Part shown: positions 13,566-26,287 of the stretch, piece after piece
Layout: every line of letters begins with the position of its first letter
Numbering within the stretch: position 1 is the first letter of the stretch
Assembly: GCA_033980235.1 (NCBI GenBank)
Contig: CM067075.1
Location: 29,330,385 to 29,394,384 of the forward strand
Direction: 5' to 3'
Origin: Diadema setosum
Taxonomy: Eukaryota > Echinodermata > Echinoidea > Diadematoida > Diadematidae
Length of the DNA: 64,000 nucleotides
Program-made: the position numbers and the translations under genes
The notes under the pieces: generated by a model
The model's database searches: none
The model's input: the letters and a program-made list of their open reading frames with translations, nothing else
What the model was told of the DNA's origin: nothing

Positions 13566-13805
13566 GAGTTTGTTTGCAAAAACCGATAAGTCCATATTTG
13601 CCAAATGGAGATATTTGCGATTAAAGGTCAAGAAAATAAAGAGAATAATAAGAAAATTTTTGCTTCTTTTGACCATAACTTCAAAAATATACCTCTATAT
13701 GAAGTGACCAATATATCATTTAAAAGGTATTATTTTGTACTTTATGACAGAGATCGTACTTCAAAATCTTCAAAAATGGACTTATCGGTTTTTGCAAACA
13801 AACCC

Positions 13806-13810
<5 letters not shown>
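13561..13810. mobile_element. Fold-back element inserted in a TA microsatellite
   Basis: Left arm ATGAAGAGTTTGTTTGCAAA and right arm TTTGCAAACAAACCCTTCAT are nearly perfect inverted repeats, extending inward through the GATAAGTCCAT / ATGGACTTATC pair (about 35 bp). TA repeats flank both sides (13536-13560, 13811-13848), as expected for insertion into TA sequence. Confidence 0.8.
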
Positions 13811-13852
<42 letters not shown>

Positions 13853-13871
13853 TTTTTTTTTACTTCCCTTT

Positions 13872-14391
13872 ATCAAACTTTAGGCCTGTCATGGCCTTCA
13901 TCAGGATCTACCAATAGAAAAACGCATTACAATTAATTATTTAGATCGCACAGTGTGCCATGATGTAAAAGTGATATTCATTATTTATACCGTGCAATAA
14001 TGATGATATGAAAATTCTGAATATGATTATTACCTTTGCACAAATCAATCATTTACTTCAACACAAAAATGCAGTCGAACATCATCTTATCAGCCTCATC
14101 CACAGAAATGTATTGTGTATCATACAAAAAAAAAATAAAAGGAAAGGTTCAATTCCTGTATCATAATTCGGAAATATGATAATCATACGTCGCCATTTTA
14201 AACACAGTTAAACATGAAATATGAAATAATTGATTTGTGTAAAGGTCATGTTTCAAAAGATTCATATCATTAACGCACTGTATAATACTGCACTTATTAC
14301 ATCACAGCACATTATGCCATCTGGACAATTATTGTAATGTGTGCTCTGTTGGTAGATCCAGATGAAGGCCATGACAGGCTAAAAGCTTGAT
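13872..14391. mobile_element. Element with 45-bp inverted ends (CTGTCATGGCCTTCAT)
   Basis: CTGTCATGGCCTTCATCAGG with GATCTACCAA on the left is mirrored by TTGGTAGATCCAGATGAAGG and CATGACAG on the right. The interior is AT-rich and non-coding. It could be a MITE or two inverted retroposon ends. Confidence 0.65.
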
Positions 14392-14817
14392 TAACCTTTT
14401 ATATGCCAATGAGTCAAATGTGCATAGATTTCACACACAAACCTATGCATGGACAATGAATAGATAAGGCACACAAAGGTTTCAAGAGAAAAGCAGAGAG
14501 CAACTTCCGTCTCATATACTTGATTTCTTTCACATAGAATACGCCTTACAATGAGACACCGCGTGCGTTGTTTACTGTGTTCACAGTCAAAGATGAAGAT
14601 ATATTAATAGGCTGAATGTTTGAAAATTGATATTGATAAAATATGTTATGCGATGTTTTTCTGTTTTATGTTGGCAAAAAGATGCCTCTTTTATGTTTTA
14701 TATGTCATTTGAATGCTGTTCATGTAATTGTGTATTGTGTACTTTTTGTTTCGCAAAAAGCATGTGAACAAAACAAATATCCATGATATGGACAAGAAAA
14801 GAAATGAAATGCAATAA

Positions 14818-14990
14818 AATGAAATGAAATATAAATATAGGTAAATAAGATATAGATATAGATAAATATAGATATATAAGATATAGATATAGATAAATAT
14901 AGATATTTAAGATATAGATATAGATAAATATAGATATATATGATATCGATATAGATAAATATATATATATATATATATAAGATATATGTT
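14818..14990. repeat. AGATAT-type low-complexity tract
   Basis: Tandem ATATAGATA/GATATAGATAAAT units of about 30 bp repeated four to five times, ending in (TA)n. Confidence 0.85.
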
Positions 14991-15022
14991 GATAAGGTAG
15001 TCCACGTGTTGGCAAGATAAAA

Positions 15023-15136
15023 AGATAAGTAACAAAGCTGCAACAAAGTTCATGCATGCTGTATTCACCAACGGTGTGTGAAGAAATAAACCGTTGGTGA
15101 ATACAGCATGAACTTTGTTGCAGCTTTGTTACTTAT
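15023..15136. mobile_element. Hairpin with about 45-bp arms
   Basis: AAGTAACAAAGCTGCAACAA and CATGCTGTATTCACCAACGG on the left are matched by the exact inverse on the right, around a loop of roughly 20 bp. The flanking AGTCCACGTGTTGG at 14999 resembles AGTCCGCGTGTTGG at 54468 beside another hairpin, so both may be one family. Confidence 0.8.
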
Positions 15137-16154
15137 ATAAGATATAGATATAGATATATTAGAGAGAGAGAGAGAGAAATAGATGAGAATTGTGATTGTG
15201 TGTGTATGTGTGTGTGTGTGTGTGTGTAAAATCAGTATAATTTCATATTAAATCCCTTCTAATTGGGAAATATTGATCCTTATTCATATGTTATTTGTAC
15301 TGTTCTCTCTTTCCAGTCCTCAATGTTTTCAACGTCAATCATTCATGGGCTCGTGTGCACTGCCACCAGAACAAAAATTACATGTCCGTAGTGGTGGTTA
15401 GAATTCTCTGTTCGTATGTACCATTATGGGCTTGTCAAAATGCGTCAGAGTATGTCTGTGTGTGTATGCGTGTTCGTATGTGTGCTTGAGGGGTGGTTGG
15501 AAAAAAATCCGGATAATTCTATCGCTTTAAAATCCAACAAGATACATATAATCAGAGGAGGTTGCTGTTCGCAATGTCCTATAGCGAAAGATTTGAGATA
15601 GTGTAACTTTCCAATGAACAAAATCAGTGTATCTTATTTTTTTTTCTTGTTTGTTTTCAGAGCTGCTTATTCACGTTATGGGGACAATCATGACTTTCTG
15701 CTGAAGTTCGTTTCTTTGTTTCGTTGTGTTGTTTTCGCATTCACTTGATTTCCGTTTTCACTTTAGATTTTTGCACAAGCGACAAAAAAGGGTGCAGAAT
15801 GCTATAATTTGTGAGTGACAGGAAGTTCAAGAATAATTTCGTCGCAAAACACACTTTAAAGAGAGGAACAACTACAGCAAACATTTCAAATTCATCTTCT
15901 GAACTGTAATTATCCTGCTTTATTCGAGCGTGTTTTCTCTTCAAACCTCCTCCCCCCTCATAGTATTTTTTTCTTCTTCTTAACCTTTTTTTTTTTTCCA
16001 TCTCACTTCTTCTCTGTTGAAGCCAGGGTTCTATTTGACCTATTCTTCTTTTAGACCTAGCTGCTTTTGGTGAGAAGTTTGATGTCCTTGTCAAAAGGAG
16101 ACGTCATTATTATTAGGCTATGTCAAAGACAACAGACCGACTGTATTACTAAAG

Positions 16155-16487
16155 TTGGCTCGATTACGTGCGATACAAACGATCTTAATCGATATCATTA
16201 CTCGTGATGTCAACCTGTCGATCAAAATATGTGCGCCAACAAGGCTGAGTCAATTTGGGAGTTTGCTCTCTCTAATTAATCTCCATTACGTCAGCCGCTG
16301 CCCTTCGTGCGACGCACATATTTTGTTGCTAACATTGTTCAAAGCAAGAGCTGCTTGCAATTGGAGGAGGACAGAAAATTGGGTACCGTTCGTTCTTACC
16401 ATCCGGACAGCCCGGGGAAAAATCTGATGAAGATTCCAGACGGACTTCGGAGCTGCGAAAATCGTGCGACAACGCTCTCACAAAAGT
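16155..16487 (+). other. Possible 5' exon with strong donor
   Basis: A relatively GC-rich stretch with CpGs and a TTACGTCAGC (CRE-like) sequence near 16285 ends at a consensus donor (ACAAAA then GTAAGTG) near 16485. A short ATG-initiated frame from 16427 would run into the donor. No partner exon was found downstream on this strand, so this is a weak candidate for a first exon or a chance match. Confidence 0.2.
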
Positions 16488-17160
16488 AAGTGAAAATAAT
16501 GACACAAAGTATTTCTTTCATTATTTCTTAAACATTGGTATAAACCTTTTCCCTTTTTCAAGAAGAAAAAAAAAGAGAGAGAGAGAGAAAGAAAAGCGTA
16601 CAAGGAATTGTCGTGAGTTTGTATGTTTAACTTGAAATTCCCCAAAGTCATTCCCGTTTGGCTTTGTCTTGTGTGTAAAAAAATTAAGTTTGTTTTAATT
16701 AAGCATGCAATTCATCAATTTGTAATCATGTCAAAATACAGGGCATTCAAGTTAGAAAGGGTGACAAAATAAAAAAAAAAAAACAAATAAATGAAAAAAA
16801 AAATCTATGGGAATTCCATTCCATGAAAATCAGAGAAGGAGAAAGGCTGATTTCCTTAAAATGTTAAGATTTTACAGCAGCCTAATGTCAGTTTTCTTGC
16901 CAGCAAATATAGAATAAAAGAGTATAGGCCTACTTCATTTCGAAAAAGACACATGTACGTCAAATTCAGTTTCATGTCATATTACAGGTCATTGGTGTTC
17001 TTTGTAGATTTCGATTTTAATATGCGTGAACACTCTTCAACTAAACACAAGCACAGAGATTTTACATACAAAAATACATCCATCTGTAGGTATACATTAT
17101 ACCGCTTCGAATCATGTCCTCTTTTTCGTTTTTGATGATAGAAATGAATAAACTATTGAA

Positions 17161-17250
17161 TTGAATGAAGAGCTTGTTTCCAAAAGGCGCTAAATCCATT
17201 GAAAAATTATGGATTTAGCGCCTTTTGGAAGCAAGCTCTTCAATTGAATG
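17161..17250. mobile_element. Small palindromic element (AGAGCTTG...CAAGCTCT)
   Basis: GAAGAGCTTGTTTCCAAAAG plus GCGCTAAATCCAT is followed, after a 10-bp loop, by the near-perfect inverse. It lies directly after ATTGAATTGA repeats, the usual end of a LINE tail here. Confidence 0.85.
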
Positions 17251-18212
17251 AAATTGAATTGAATTAGTTGTGGTCTGATTGGGTCATCCAAAGTTTGTGA
17301 GTGTGTACAGGGTTTTATGCATTTTTCTCATCTAGAAAAGGGGAAAATAACTTCCGCCTCGGTGCTTGATAAAATAAATGCATGTAGATCTAATAGGTAC
17401 ACCCCTATGTTAGATATGATCATTTCATGGAAGTGTACTTTCATGGCATAATCATGTTTAAGATTCAACAAACAAAAATATTTGATAATAATGTTAGACG
17501 TTGGGAACTTTGTTACAGTACCTGACATTTGGAACCTTTCATAAGCCAATTTTTGCATGAATATCAAGGTTTATGGTAATTTTTCAGCGTTTATTTCAGT
17601 TATTTCATTCTCAGTATTTTTCCTTCTTAGTGCTTAGTCATAGCACATGGTATCAAAGTACCTAATAATCATATACCTGCCAATTTGCACATAATCATCA
17701 AGGTTCATTGTTTTATTTCAATGTTTTAGTTGATATTTTCGCGTTTCCTTACTTCTTTCTGGCCACCAGATACTGAAATGTGATGAGTTTGGTGGCCCAA
17801 ATGGACGGCCGCCACCGCCAACAACAGCTACAACAAAACGTTTAGTGTATAATCTTATATAATACATTAATCGACATACATATCAATACATAATTATGAA
17901 TAGTAATTGCATATGCGTTGTCATGGTGATTCGTAATAACTTTAGGACAACACAGAAAATGCCCTGTCCTTGTGTGTATCTTGTACCAGTGGTATACATA
18001 ATTCAAGTCTGAATGCATTTCATAACCGTGAACAACCCGAATGGTGCTTTTTTTTTACGCCCCGTTGGCAAAGTGCCAGTCACTTTGTATGAAAATTTCA
18101 TTTCGATGCGGTCACGCGAAACGTAAAACTACCTAACGGACCTCGATATAGCGCTGGTCGTATGCTTGATGCTGTCAGTGGCCACTGTTATAAACAACTT
18201 GGGTTAAAAGAT

Positions 18213-19168
18213 TTTTTTTTTCTTTCAAATAACATTTATTCATATTTCAAACAACAAAGATAACATCAAAATTTCCATTTACATGCATACATTAGAGAGG
18301 AATTCAAATATAATCAAATAAATCATTTTGAAGATTAAACAAAGGTCTGCCACAACGTGTTTTGTTTACTTCAAGTCTATTCCGTATTTTTGATTGAAAC
18401 ATATATCGCAACCTACGTTCTCTATTATCAACACCTTTGTAATTACGCAGTACTATAAATTTATGAATACACCAAAAAGCTATATTCATAAAATCATCTA
18501 CTTCCTCTTCTTTGTTGCTCTTTAACAAAAATGTAATATTAATGTCAACAGAAACATGAAAAACTTGTTGAATTAACCAAGAAATATAATTCCCAAAACT
18601 TCTGTTCAGTTTGCATGTAATAAAAGCATGTGTTATATCCTCATCTAGCTGACAAACATCACACTTGAAATTATTACTTATTTTCCACTTAAACAAATTC
18701 ATCTTCACTGGTAATAAATTATATATTAATATATATGAAATTAAATTCTTTCAAGTTATTATCTTTTACTTTGACTAAATTACGTACAAAACAATCATTC
18801 CAAATTAACTTCATCCCTAGTACGCTTTCCCAGAAAAAACAACACCTCGTGTATACTCCTTTTTGCTTGATCAATTGATTATAAACATATTTCGATGTTA
18901 CATCACATAATCTCTTTACATTTTTTCCAGCTTCTAAATGTGGGGTACATATTAATGAAATATTCTGCTCTCTGTCCGTAGATAATTGAGTCAACCATAT
19001 TTTCGGTATAGCCTCCCGCAGTTTTGCATAATCAAAAATTGCCCTTCTTTTATTATTTCTAAATTTCAATAATGACATGAGTTCTTCCACCGTTTTGTAT
19101 CTCCCTCCCAACAAAATGTCTTCTAATCGGATAATACCACTTGGGTTAAGATACCTCAACGTCACATT
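18213..19168 (-). mobile_element. 5'-truncated L1/Tx1-like LINE fragment, C-terminal part of ORF2
   Basis: Two consecutive minus-strand open segments (19165-18719 and 18708-18304) are broken by a stop/frameshift between them. The first has features of the region after the reverse transcriptase in L1/Tx1 LINEs (LEDIL, AIPKIW, SKYVYNQLI). The second holds a CCHC-like knuckle, CDVCQLDEDITHAFITC. An A-rich stretch on the minus strand near 18213-18223 fits a poly-A end. The 5' side is truncated. It is dead: no RT or endonuclease remains. Confidence 0.75.
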
Positions 19169-19984
19169 TTTTTCCTGAAAAAAAAAACCAACACGTTTTC
19201 AAAAAGGTGCTTTTAACAATGTAATGCATTGTCATCATAGGCCTATACAATTATTGTAATTCCGTGCATTCTCGATTTCGTCAGCTTCATCAAAAGGGTT
19301 TTTATTTGACTCGCTATCAAATGCTTCGCATGAGTCAATGAACATTACAGCTGCCAACGTTTTTGCAATCACTTCTATATGTTTGAGATTTCATTTCAAT
19401 ATTTCAATTTTGTCTATGTAAACTGACACATGTTCTGTTTGTCCGAAAATCATCTTTTTGAACTCAAAATATCGTGCGTCTCTATGTGCAAATTCAAACT
19501 TTTGTTCCCCATCATGCCCCTTTCTATGAGTCTAACAAAATATGAAATCACAGCTATCTATCTGTATGTCAATTTATCTTGTACTTTACTTGGTTTGAAA
19601 ATGGGTATCAATGCGGACGTTCATCCTGCCTAAAAACGTATACAGTCCAGCGACAGATCCCAATTTCTCAGACCACTATTCAAATTATTTTGTCTAAAAG
19701 CACCAAATCTGACACTCACGTAGGCTAGTAAGTTCTATGCAGGTTTAGATATTGTGCCCTTTTGGAATTCTGGTGTCATCACGGTCATCTCCCGTTGTCA
19801 TGGCAACGAAATATTGCTATAGAAGACATATTTCAAATCAAACCATACTAAAATGGAAGAAAAGGGACTAAATGTATAGATTTGGAATTACTCATTCAAT
19901 TCAAGTCCTTGTGTTTTGACATCTTCTTCAGTTGCCATGGTAACGAATTATTTCCTGTAAATTACACATTTTCCTATTAATGAT

Positions 19985-20340
19985 AACGAAATGTTAAAAA
20001 ATGGCTAAAATAATTTACAGATGTTAATCACTCATTAAATTGCAATGAAATTCCTAGTCGTTCTCTGACGTCTTTCTCCCGATGCCATGTTAACGAATAT
20101 TTATTTATCAACATTCACATGTTAGTATTAATGTGACAAAAAAAGAGAAATGAATAAACAACGAAATGTTATAAAATGACTAAAATAATTTACCGATGTT
20201 GAATCACTCAGTAAATTGCAATAAAATTCCTAGTATTTCTCTGACGTCTTTCTCCCGATGCCATGTTAGCGAATTATTTATTTATCAACATTCACATGTT
20301 AGTATTACTGTGACAAAAAAAAAGAGAAATGAATAAACAG
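19985..20340. repeat. Two tandem units of about 178 bp
   Basis: Unit 1 (19985-20160) and unit 2 (20161-20340) both start ACGAAATGTT, contain CTGACGTCTTTCTCCCGATG and end GAGAAATGAATAAACA, with few differences. Diverged relatives of the CATGGTAACGAA part occur upstream at about 19795 and 19935, so more old units may precede them. Confidence 0.85.
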
Positions 20341-21627
20341 ATAGACTCAGATTTACACATTCAAATGAAATAGAAATCTCAGTAGTTCAGGGTCATGGGA
20401 ATGATTTGAAGATGTCAATTGCAGTTTTAAAACTTGAAATTCTAAACACTAACATAATTGTATTCATAACTAAATAATGTTAACAGCAGTGTCTAAGAAT
20501 GTCTATTTTTAGTTAAAATTTCGTTTGCACCACAATTTTAGTCATCCGAGTATCCAAAGTCACCTTTCCTCAAAAGCATGGTAGTTTGCTATATGCAAAC
20601 GACTTTGCGAAAATTGCTGTTGGAGAAATAGGAACATTCCTATATCAAAATAATATATAAACGCTACATTTGCAGGAGATCAGTTCGTAATTCTACTTTT
20701 CGCATGACAAGAAAAAGGTTACTTTTACCGACAGGCCTGTTGGTTTGTAAATTCTTTGAGATAAGCCTTCGTGATGTGATCATTGTTCATGTAACCCTTA
20801 TAATCAATAGTGCTTTCCAGCACATCAACCAGACAGTAAGCCTAATATTTGACAGTATTTAAAGCCATCATTTACCAAGTGCAGATGAAACAAAAACCCA
20901 GCATTTAGTGCTTCAAAATAGGTCTAACATGTCTAAAATGTGATTTATAGATAGAAACAACCACTGTAAAAATTTGAAGCCGTGTTACATTTTTATCGAT
21001 GTTAAGTAGTGTTAAATGCCCAAAATGTCATGAACAATAGTTATAATAAAATGTTTCCAGACTAAACCGTCTACAGTTATGGTTTATTAAGAAAAAGACT
21101 GATATCACCTTATACTTTAGGCTTTATTGCGAAAATTTTATATGTCAGGATGTTTTGTGATACAACAGGCCTAAACATATGCATCAAATGTGATATCTTG
21201 AAAATTTTTAAAATTACTGCTCCCAAAAGGAAACTGGTCCTTTAATACATTCAGGGGAAAACAATAAAATGTAAGCTTCCCCGGGACAGGAGGTAATTGG
21301 ACAAATCATTGTGTACACCTGCTCTGTCCAAGTTTATTCTTTGTTTGAACACGAATTCCATAAATTGTTGCGTCTGGCAAGCTCATGTACGTATTATGCT
21401 GCTTTCAAAACAAGAGAAGTGCCTAACCTACTGAGAAAAAAAAGAGAAGTCATTTGTACCAATGTTCACATGAGTTAATTACGATTTATAGCTTTATATA
21501 GATGTATTTTCTCAAGATAGTCATGCCTGATAAGATAGTTGCCATGACAACGCAATGATGGTAGATATTAAATTAGGTATGCTTGGTTACAAACCAAAGA
21601 AAATCGCACGTGCTATAATGTATTACG

Positions 21628-22018
21628 TTAAAGGGTGTGTACAGTTCTGGTCGAGGTGAAGATTTAGCTTTTAACGTTTTGTGAGATATTCAGAAACCAC
21701 TCTATTAGATGTCAAAGACAGTGCAGTTCTAAGGGGTATCAAAAGTTTATTTAATGAAAATCGGTTTTGAAATGGCTGAGATATCCAAAAACAAGGTGAA
21801 ACAAAGAGATACTAATAAAGTTGGGGCATGTCGCCTTTTATTATTAGCACTATTTTGGATATCTCAGCCATTTGAAAACCAATTTTCATCAAATAAACGT
21901 TGAATCATTCTGAAAATTATGTGCTCTTTCATATTTCATAAGAGGCTTTTCATTATCTCACTTAGGAATGTTCAAAACATGAATCCCTATCTCAACCAGT
22001 ACTGTACAGTCCCTTTAA
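21628..22018. mobile_element. TTAA-type fold-back element, family A
   Basis: Begins TTAAAGGGTGTGTACAGT and ends ACTGTACAGTCCCTTTAA. Inner arms pair through GAAAATCGGTTTTGAAATGG / CCATTTGAAAACCAATTTTC and GAGATATCC / GGATATCTC. It is non-coding and related to 8815-9180 and 49228-49753. Confidence 0.8.
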
Positions 22019-22331
22019 CCCAACCCTTCTCTGACACAACACGATGCAATACGATCTTTCACCTAGTTGATCTCACTATTCTTATCCGTCTGCTTGCTGG
22101 TAAATTGGTAGTATGTAAAGTCTAGAGATGCTGTCATCTCAAATCAATTACAAATCAATTACATAATGAAATTATTTCTTTTAAAAAGGAAACGATTGTG
22201 TTTGTGCGAAATTACATAACAGCGCAAAAGGATATTGGGACTTACGCCTTAAGCGTCAAATCTTAATTCTATTAAGTAACACGATTCACGGCAGTCAAAA
22301 GCCTTAAACTTTACATTATGCACATTGTTAC

Positions 22332-22362
22332 CTCCGCCAGTTACTATGGTCGGCGGAGGTTA
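22332..22362. repeat. CCTCCGCC / GGCGGAGG hairpin with following T/G-rich tract
   Basis: ACCTCCGCCAGTTACTATGG then TCGGCGGAGGTTATG, followed by TCTGTCTGTCTGAC-like repeats. Same short palindrome family as 1072 and 2732, here heading a longer dispersed repeat of a few hundred bases. Confidence 0.65.
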
Positions 22363-23033
22363 TGTTTTCGGTTCTGTCTGTCTGACTGTCTGTTGGTCTG
22401 TTTGTGTACAAGTAAATCGAGAAGGGATAAATGAATTTGCTTGGTGTGTTCACAATGGGATAAGGAAAAAAAAAACGATTCAAATTTGGGCCATAAAGTC
22501 AAATGTCAAAGGTCATTGGGGTCATGAAAAACCTGCACATGAAGTAAGTTTAATTTCCCAATAACTCACGATCAGATCATTTGATTTTCACCAAACTTGC
22601 AGGGTGCATTCATTACGAAGTAAGAAAGACAGGATTTGATTTGGGGTTCATGAGGTCAAAGGTCATGACGGATTAAAATAAGCTTAATCTCCCGATAACT
22701 CATCAATGGATGACCAGATTTTTCACCAAACGTACTGTGTAGATGTCCGTATACTTCTGTGTTTGTGTTGAAGATGCTGCTTATGAAATAGTGCTATCTC
22801 TTACATCTTAATCATGGCTGCTTGGCGGAGATCAGCGCTCTCGGAGTGCTTCTCGATTTTTTCGAATGTTGTTGTCATACTTATTTAAACGCTCGGGTAT
22901 TAAAATGGTAACGAACATTGTTGAGTGTAACTGGTAACCTTGATGACTGAGGTTTTCATTTCTATCATGTTGTTTACGTCGATCTCGTGATAGTACGTCA
23001 AACCATGACCGCCAAAGGCAGTATACAATATTC

Positions 23034-23398
23034 TTAAAGGGGATGGCCAGTAACTGATCAGTGGGAATCAGTGGGAATGCTGGGGGATGATTGTTCCAAT
23101 CCTTGTTGGATTCATTTAAGAGTACATTATATATCTATTGTTGTGTGAAAATTAATGGCTTCAGAATGGTCTCATATTCAAGTACTGTGCAGTTTAATGT
23201 TTCCAGGTTAGCGTGCCTGGTCAGTGACGGGGCATTAATCTGCACATTACTTGAATATGAGACCGTTCTGAAGCAAATAATTTTCACACAACAGTAGATA
23301 TATAATGTACTCTTAAATGAATCTCACAAGGATTGGAACAATCATCCCTCAGCATTCCCACTGATTCCCACTGATCGGTTACTAGCCATCCCCTTTAA
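23034..23398. mobile_element. TTAA-type fold-back element, family C
   Basis: Begins TTAAAGGGGATGGCCAGTAA and ends TTACTAGCCATCCCCTTTAA. The arms are about 150 bp with few mismatches (GGAATCAGTGGGAATGCTG / CAGCATTCCCACTGATTCC), around a central segment of about 60 bp. No coding capacity. Confidence 0.9.
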
Positions 23399-23568
23399 GT
23401 TGACGTTGATGAAAACAGGAAAAGCAGACAAACGGGATGGCGGGACTTTTTGGCAAAATTAGCAGCAAATAAGTGATATTGGTCGCAACCGCTGGCGCTA
23501 ATTTTCCGAGGCACCGCTAATGCCAAATGTTATTGTAATACAGCCCTGATGTAATATATTATCACAAT

Positions 23569-23735
23569 CAGTGGCGGATCCAGAGGGGGGCGCAAACGGC
23601 GCACGCCCCCCCCCCTTTATTTTTTGTTAAAAACAAAAGAAATAAAAAGAAAAAATGAAATGAAACCCCGAAGTGGCACCAAAAGTATTAGTTGCGCCCC
23701 CCCCCCCCTTTTCAGAATTTCAGGATTCGTCCCTG
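23569..23735. mobile_element. Second MITE with GGCGGATCCAG termini
   Basis: Left end CAGTGGCGGATCCAG and right end CAGGATTCGTCCCTG, with C-rich and A-rich cores. Relative of 9224-9378. Confidence 0.6.
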
Positions 23736-24786
23736 ATAATAATGGTCAGGGATCGACAGTATTTTTTTTTTTCTCATTGGGACCACTAAAATTTGTGAAT
23801 TTGAAATTTCGGTGGCCCGAAATGAAAGATGATATATAAATTAATTAGTTTGAGTTTGTTTTTTGTTTTTGTTTTGTTTTGTTTTGTTGTTGTTGTTGTT
23901 GTTGTTTTTTTTTGGGGGGGGGGGGGTTCGTCTTTTTTTTCAAGGCCCAGGGCCATTATATATATATATATATATATATATTATAGGGCCTACATTTTTG
24001 TCAATATCACATTATTACAGAAAATTTAGTTGGTAGGGATGAATGTGTGTTGATCGATGGGAGCTATAGCGTGGATCTATCAAAGGAACATTAGTTGATG
24101 GGATCATTAGTAGTTCATTTCTTTCTTTCTCTTTTTTTTTTCTCTCTCCTTTTATATCACGCCTCTCGTGTATAGCCTGCGGTTCCGTTCAGGATGATTG
24201 CTTTTTTCTTGCCAGACTTTAGACATTATGTATTAAACTCGAACCTATGATTTAGAATCCCGGACCCGATATAAGCCCATGATCAGTGTCCTCATTCGGT
24301 CATTGTCTGGCGATGTAGTACCGTGTCCACTGAGTCGCGATTATAGTGCGAGTGCATTAACTTACACGAATCAATCAATTTTACATTAACTTTAGAGTGC
24401 AAGGTAATCCAGCACAGAAAGTGGATTGTATGAAAAACGTTCCGAGAGCACATGGTGCCATAATGTCTGTCCACAACTAGATTATTATGCTTCGTCATAA
24501 CAACGGTACGATTGTATCTCATTGTTTATGGCACACCCATAAAGCTGTCAAATACAGCGTATATGGAAGCCGAATCGGATTCAACAACAATAAAATTAGA
24601 CCAATACCATGCTGTACAATAAGAACTCATGAAAATCCCCGTTACTTTGACGTTATTTCCACTTAAAATTAATTTTAGTGTACTGGAAAATGCTTACAGC
24701 TAAAAAAATAAAAGAAAAAAAAGAAAAGAAAGGTGTGTTTGGTAGCTGAACATCCTTTCTGTTAAGCCCTAAATAGCGCTTCTGTT

Positions 24787-24838
24787 GCCACAGCTAGACC
24801 ATGGAGCTACCAAAAAATGGTAGCTCCATGGCTAGACT
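24787..24838. repeat. Compact hairpin with about 20-bp arms
   Basis: CTAGACCATGGAGCTACCA then AAAAAA-type loop then TGGTAGCTCCATGGCTAG. Single copy in the window. Confidence 0.8.
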
Positions 24839-25084
24839 GTTTGAAACTTCTGTTTTTTATTTCATTTTTCTTCTTTTTTTTTGTCTGAAGCAAAATCGTA
24901 TAGTTCTCTGAAGGGCTCAAAGTTCATCGTTCGCCATTTGGGATTTGCTTGCAATACATGAAAATGGTCCTCCATGAAACTTATTTGACTGAAGCAATTT
25001 GCTAGAATAGTTATACAACAAACAAAAAATAAGTTCACCCTAAAAAAAAAAAAAAAAAATCGCTGTAATTTCTGAATCAGGAAC

Positions 25085-25285
25085 TTTTGTTCAATAGATT
25101 CCTTTAAAAGCAGTCTTAAAAACTCACCTGTTTAAGGCCCCTTTTTGACTACTCATTACTTTGAACTTTGAATTTTGTATGTTCTTTACCTCCTTCACTT
25201 TCTCTTCTTTCCGCGCCTAGAGCACTCTACAGAGTGGATTTGGCACTATATAAATCATATCAATTACTATTATTATCATCATTTT
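25085..25285 (+). repeat. Retroposon 3'-tail-like remnant
   Basis: The stretch running TTAAAAACTCACCTGTTTAA through GGCACTATATAAATCATATC into ATT/ATC repeats resembles LINE/SINE 3' tails common in marine invertebrates. No protein is left. Confidence 0.45.
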
Positions 25286-25340
25286 GAGGAAATCTAAACA
25301 CAGGGGCAAGTAACTGTACTTCCAAGTCACCAATAAATAC

Positions 25341-26177
25341 ATGTGAAATTCATGTATATCGTCGGGTCACGCTTGACAGCCTGTGTTCATGCTACAGTGA
25401 GTTGCTGGATATGCCTACATGAATTGAGGTCACCAAGAAGCAAGAATTTACTTCCAAAACCATTCCTAGTGGCAGTTTCAAATCCTTACAAATTCTTTTG
25501 GTAGGCACATTCGCTTGTGCTCACTGAAGCATAACACAGCGGAATGTTTATCGAAACGAAATTAGACTAATTCCCAACGAATAATTTTTAAAGTCTACAC
25601 AAGACAGGAACTGAATTTAGTCCATTTATAGGGTAAAGGGATTTTCCAGCCCCACACGTGCTCATTGAAGTGTGACACCTTCAAGGAAATGCCACGGGAT
25701 TACTGTACATGCACATCGGTTCTAAGCACAGTGAAAAAAAAATGTCATTCGGTTGATGCAAGTGCTCAAAGCACCTACCTACTGCATAATTTCAATATGA
25801 TTTTTTGTTTGTTTTATAATGTGCTCATTCAACCGTGAATTGACCAACATAGTGTGCAAAAGTCGTTGTTAGCTTTCCAAAACATAAATTCCATCTATTG
25901 GAACAATGTACAAGGGGAAACATGTCCAAACTGCCATTTTGGCAATTTTTACCCCGTGATCACTCAACTGTGAAATTTTGCCCACAAGTTATATGGTATG
26001 ACAGGAAAAACATAAATGGTACGTTGCATGCCTTCTCATGCTGGAAAATTGAAATTTGTTCCGATATCATTGAATAAAAATTACGAAATACGGCTTGTGA
26101 ACTTCAAAAAGTGACCATTTTGCTTTCAAGGCGTGCTCACTGAAGCGTGACCGGACGATATACACTGAATTTCACAT
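25341..26177. mobile_element. Fold-back element with five internal GTGCTCAC-type motifs
   Basis: Left end ATGTGAAATTCATGTATATC then GTCGGGTCACGCTT is mirrored by AAGCGTGACCGGACGATATA then CACTGAATTTCACAT. Inside, a motif like GTGCTCACTGAAGCGTGA recurs at about 25517, 25668, 25821, 25956 and 26131 in one orientation at roughly 135-175 bp spacing. Non-coding. Confidence 0.7.
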
Positions 26178-26287
26178 GATAGGTAGCTTGGAAGATACGC
26201 CAGTCACAGGCGTTAAAACAATATCAATAACAGCAACAACAGAGGCGATTGTGATAATGCAAAAGTTTAATGATAAATTTATGATCA

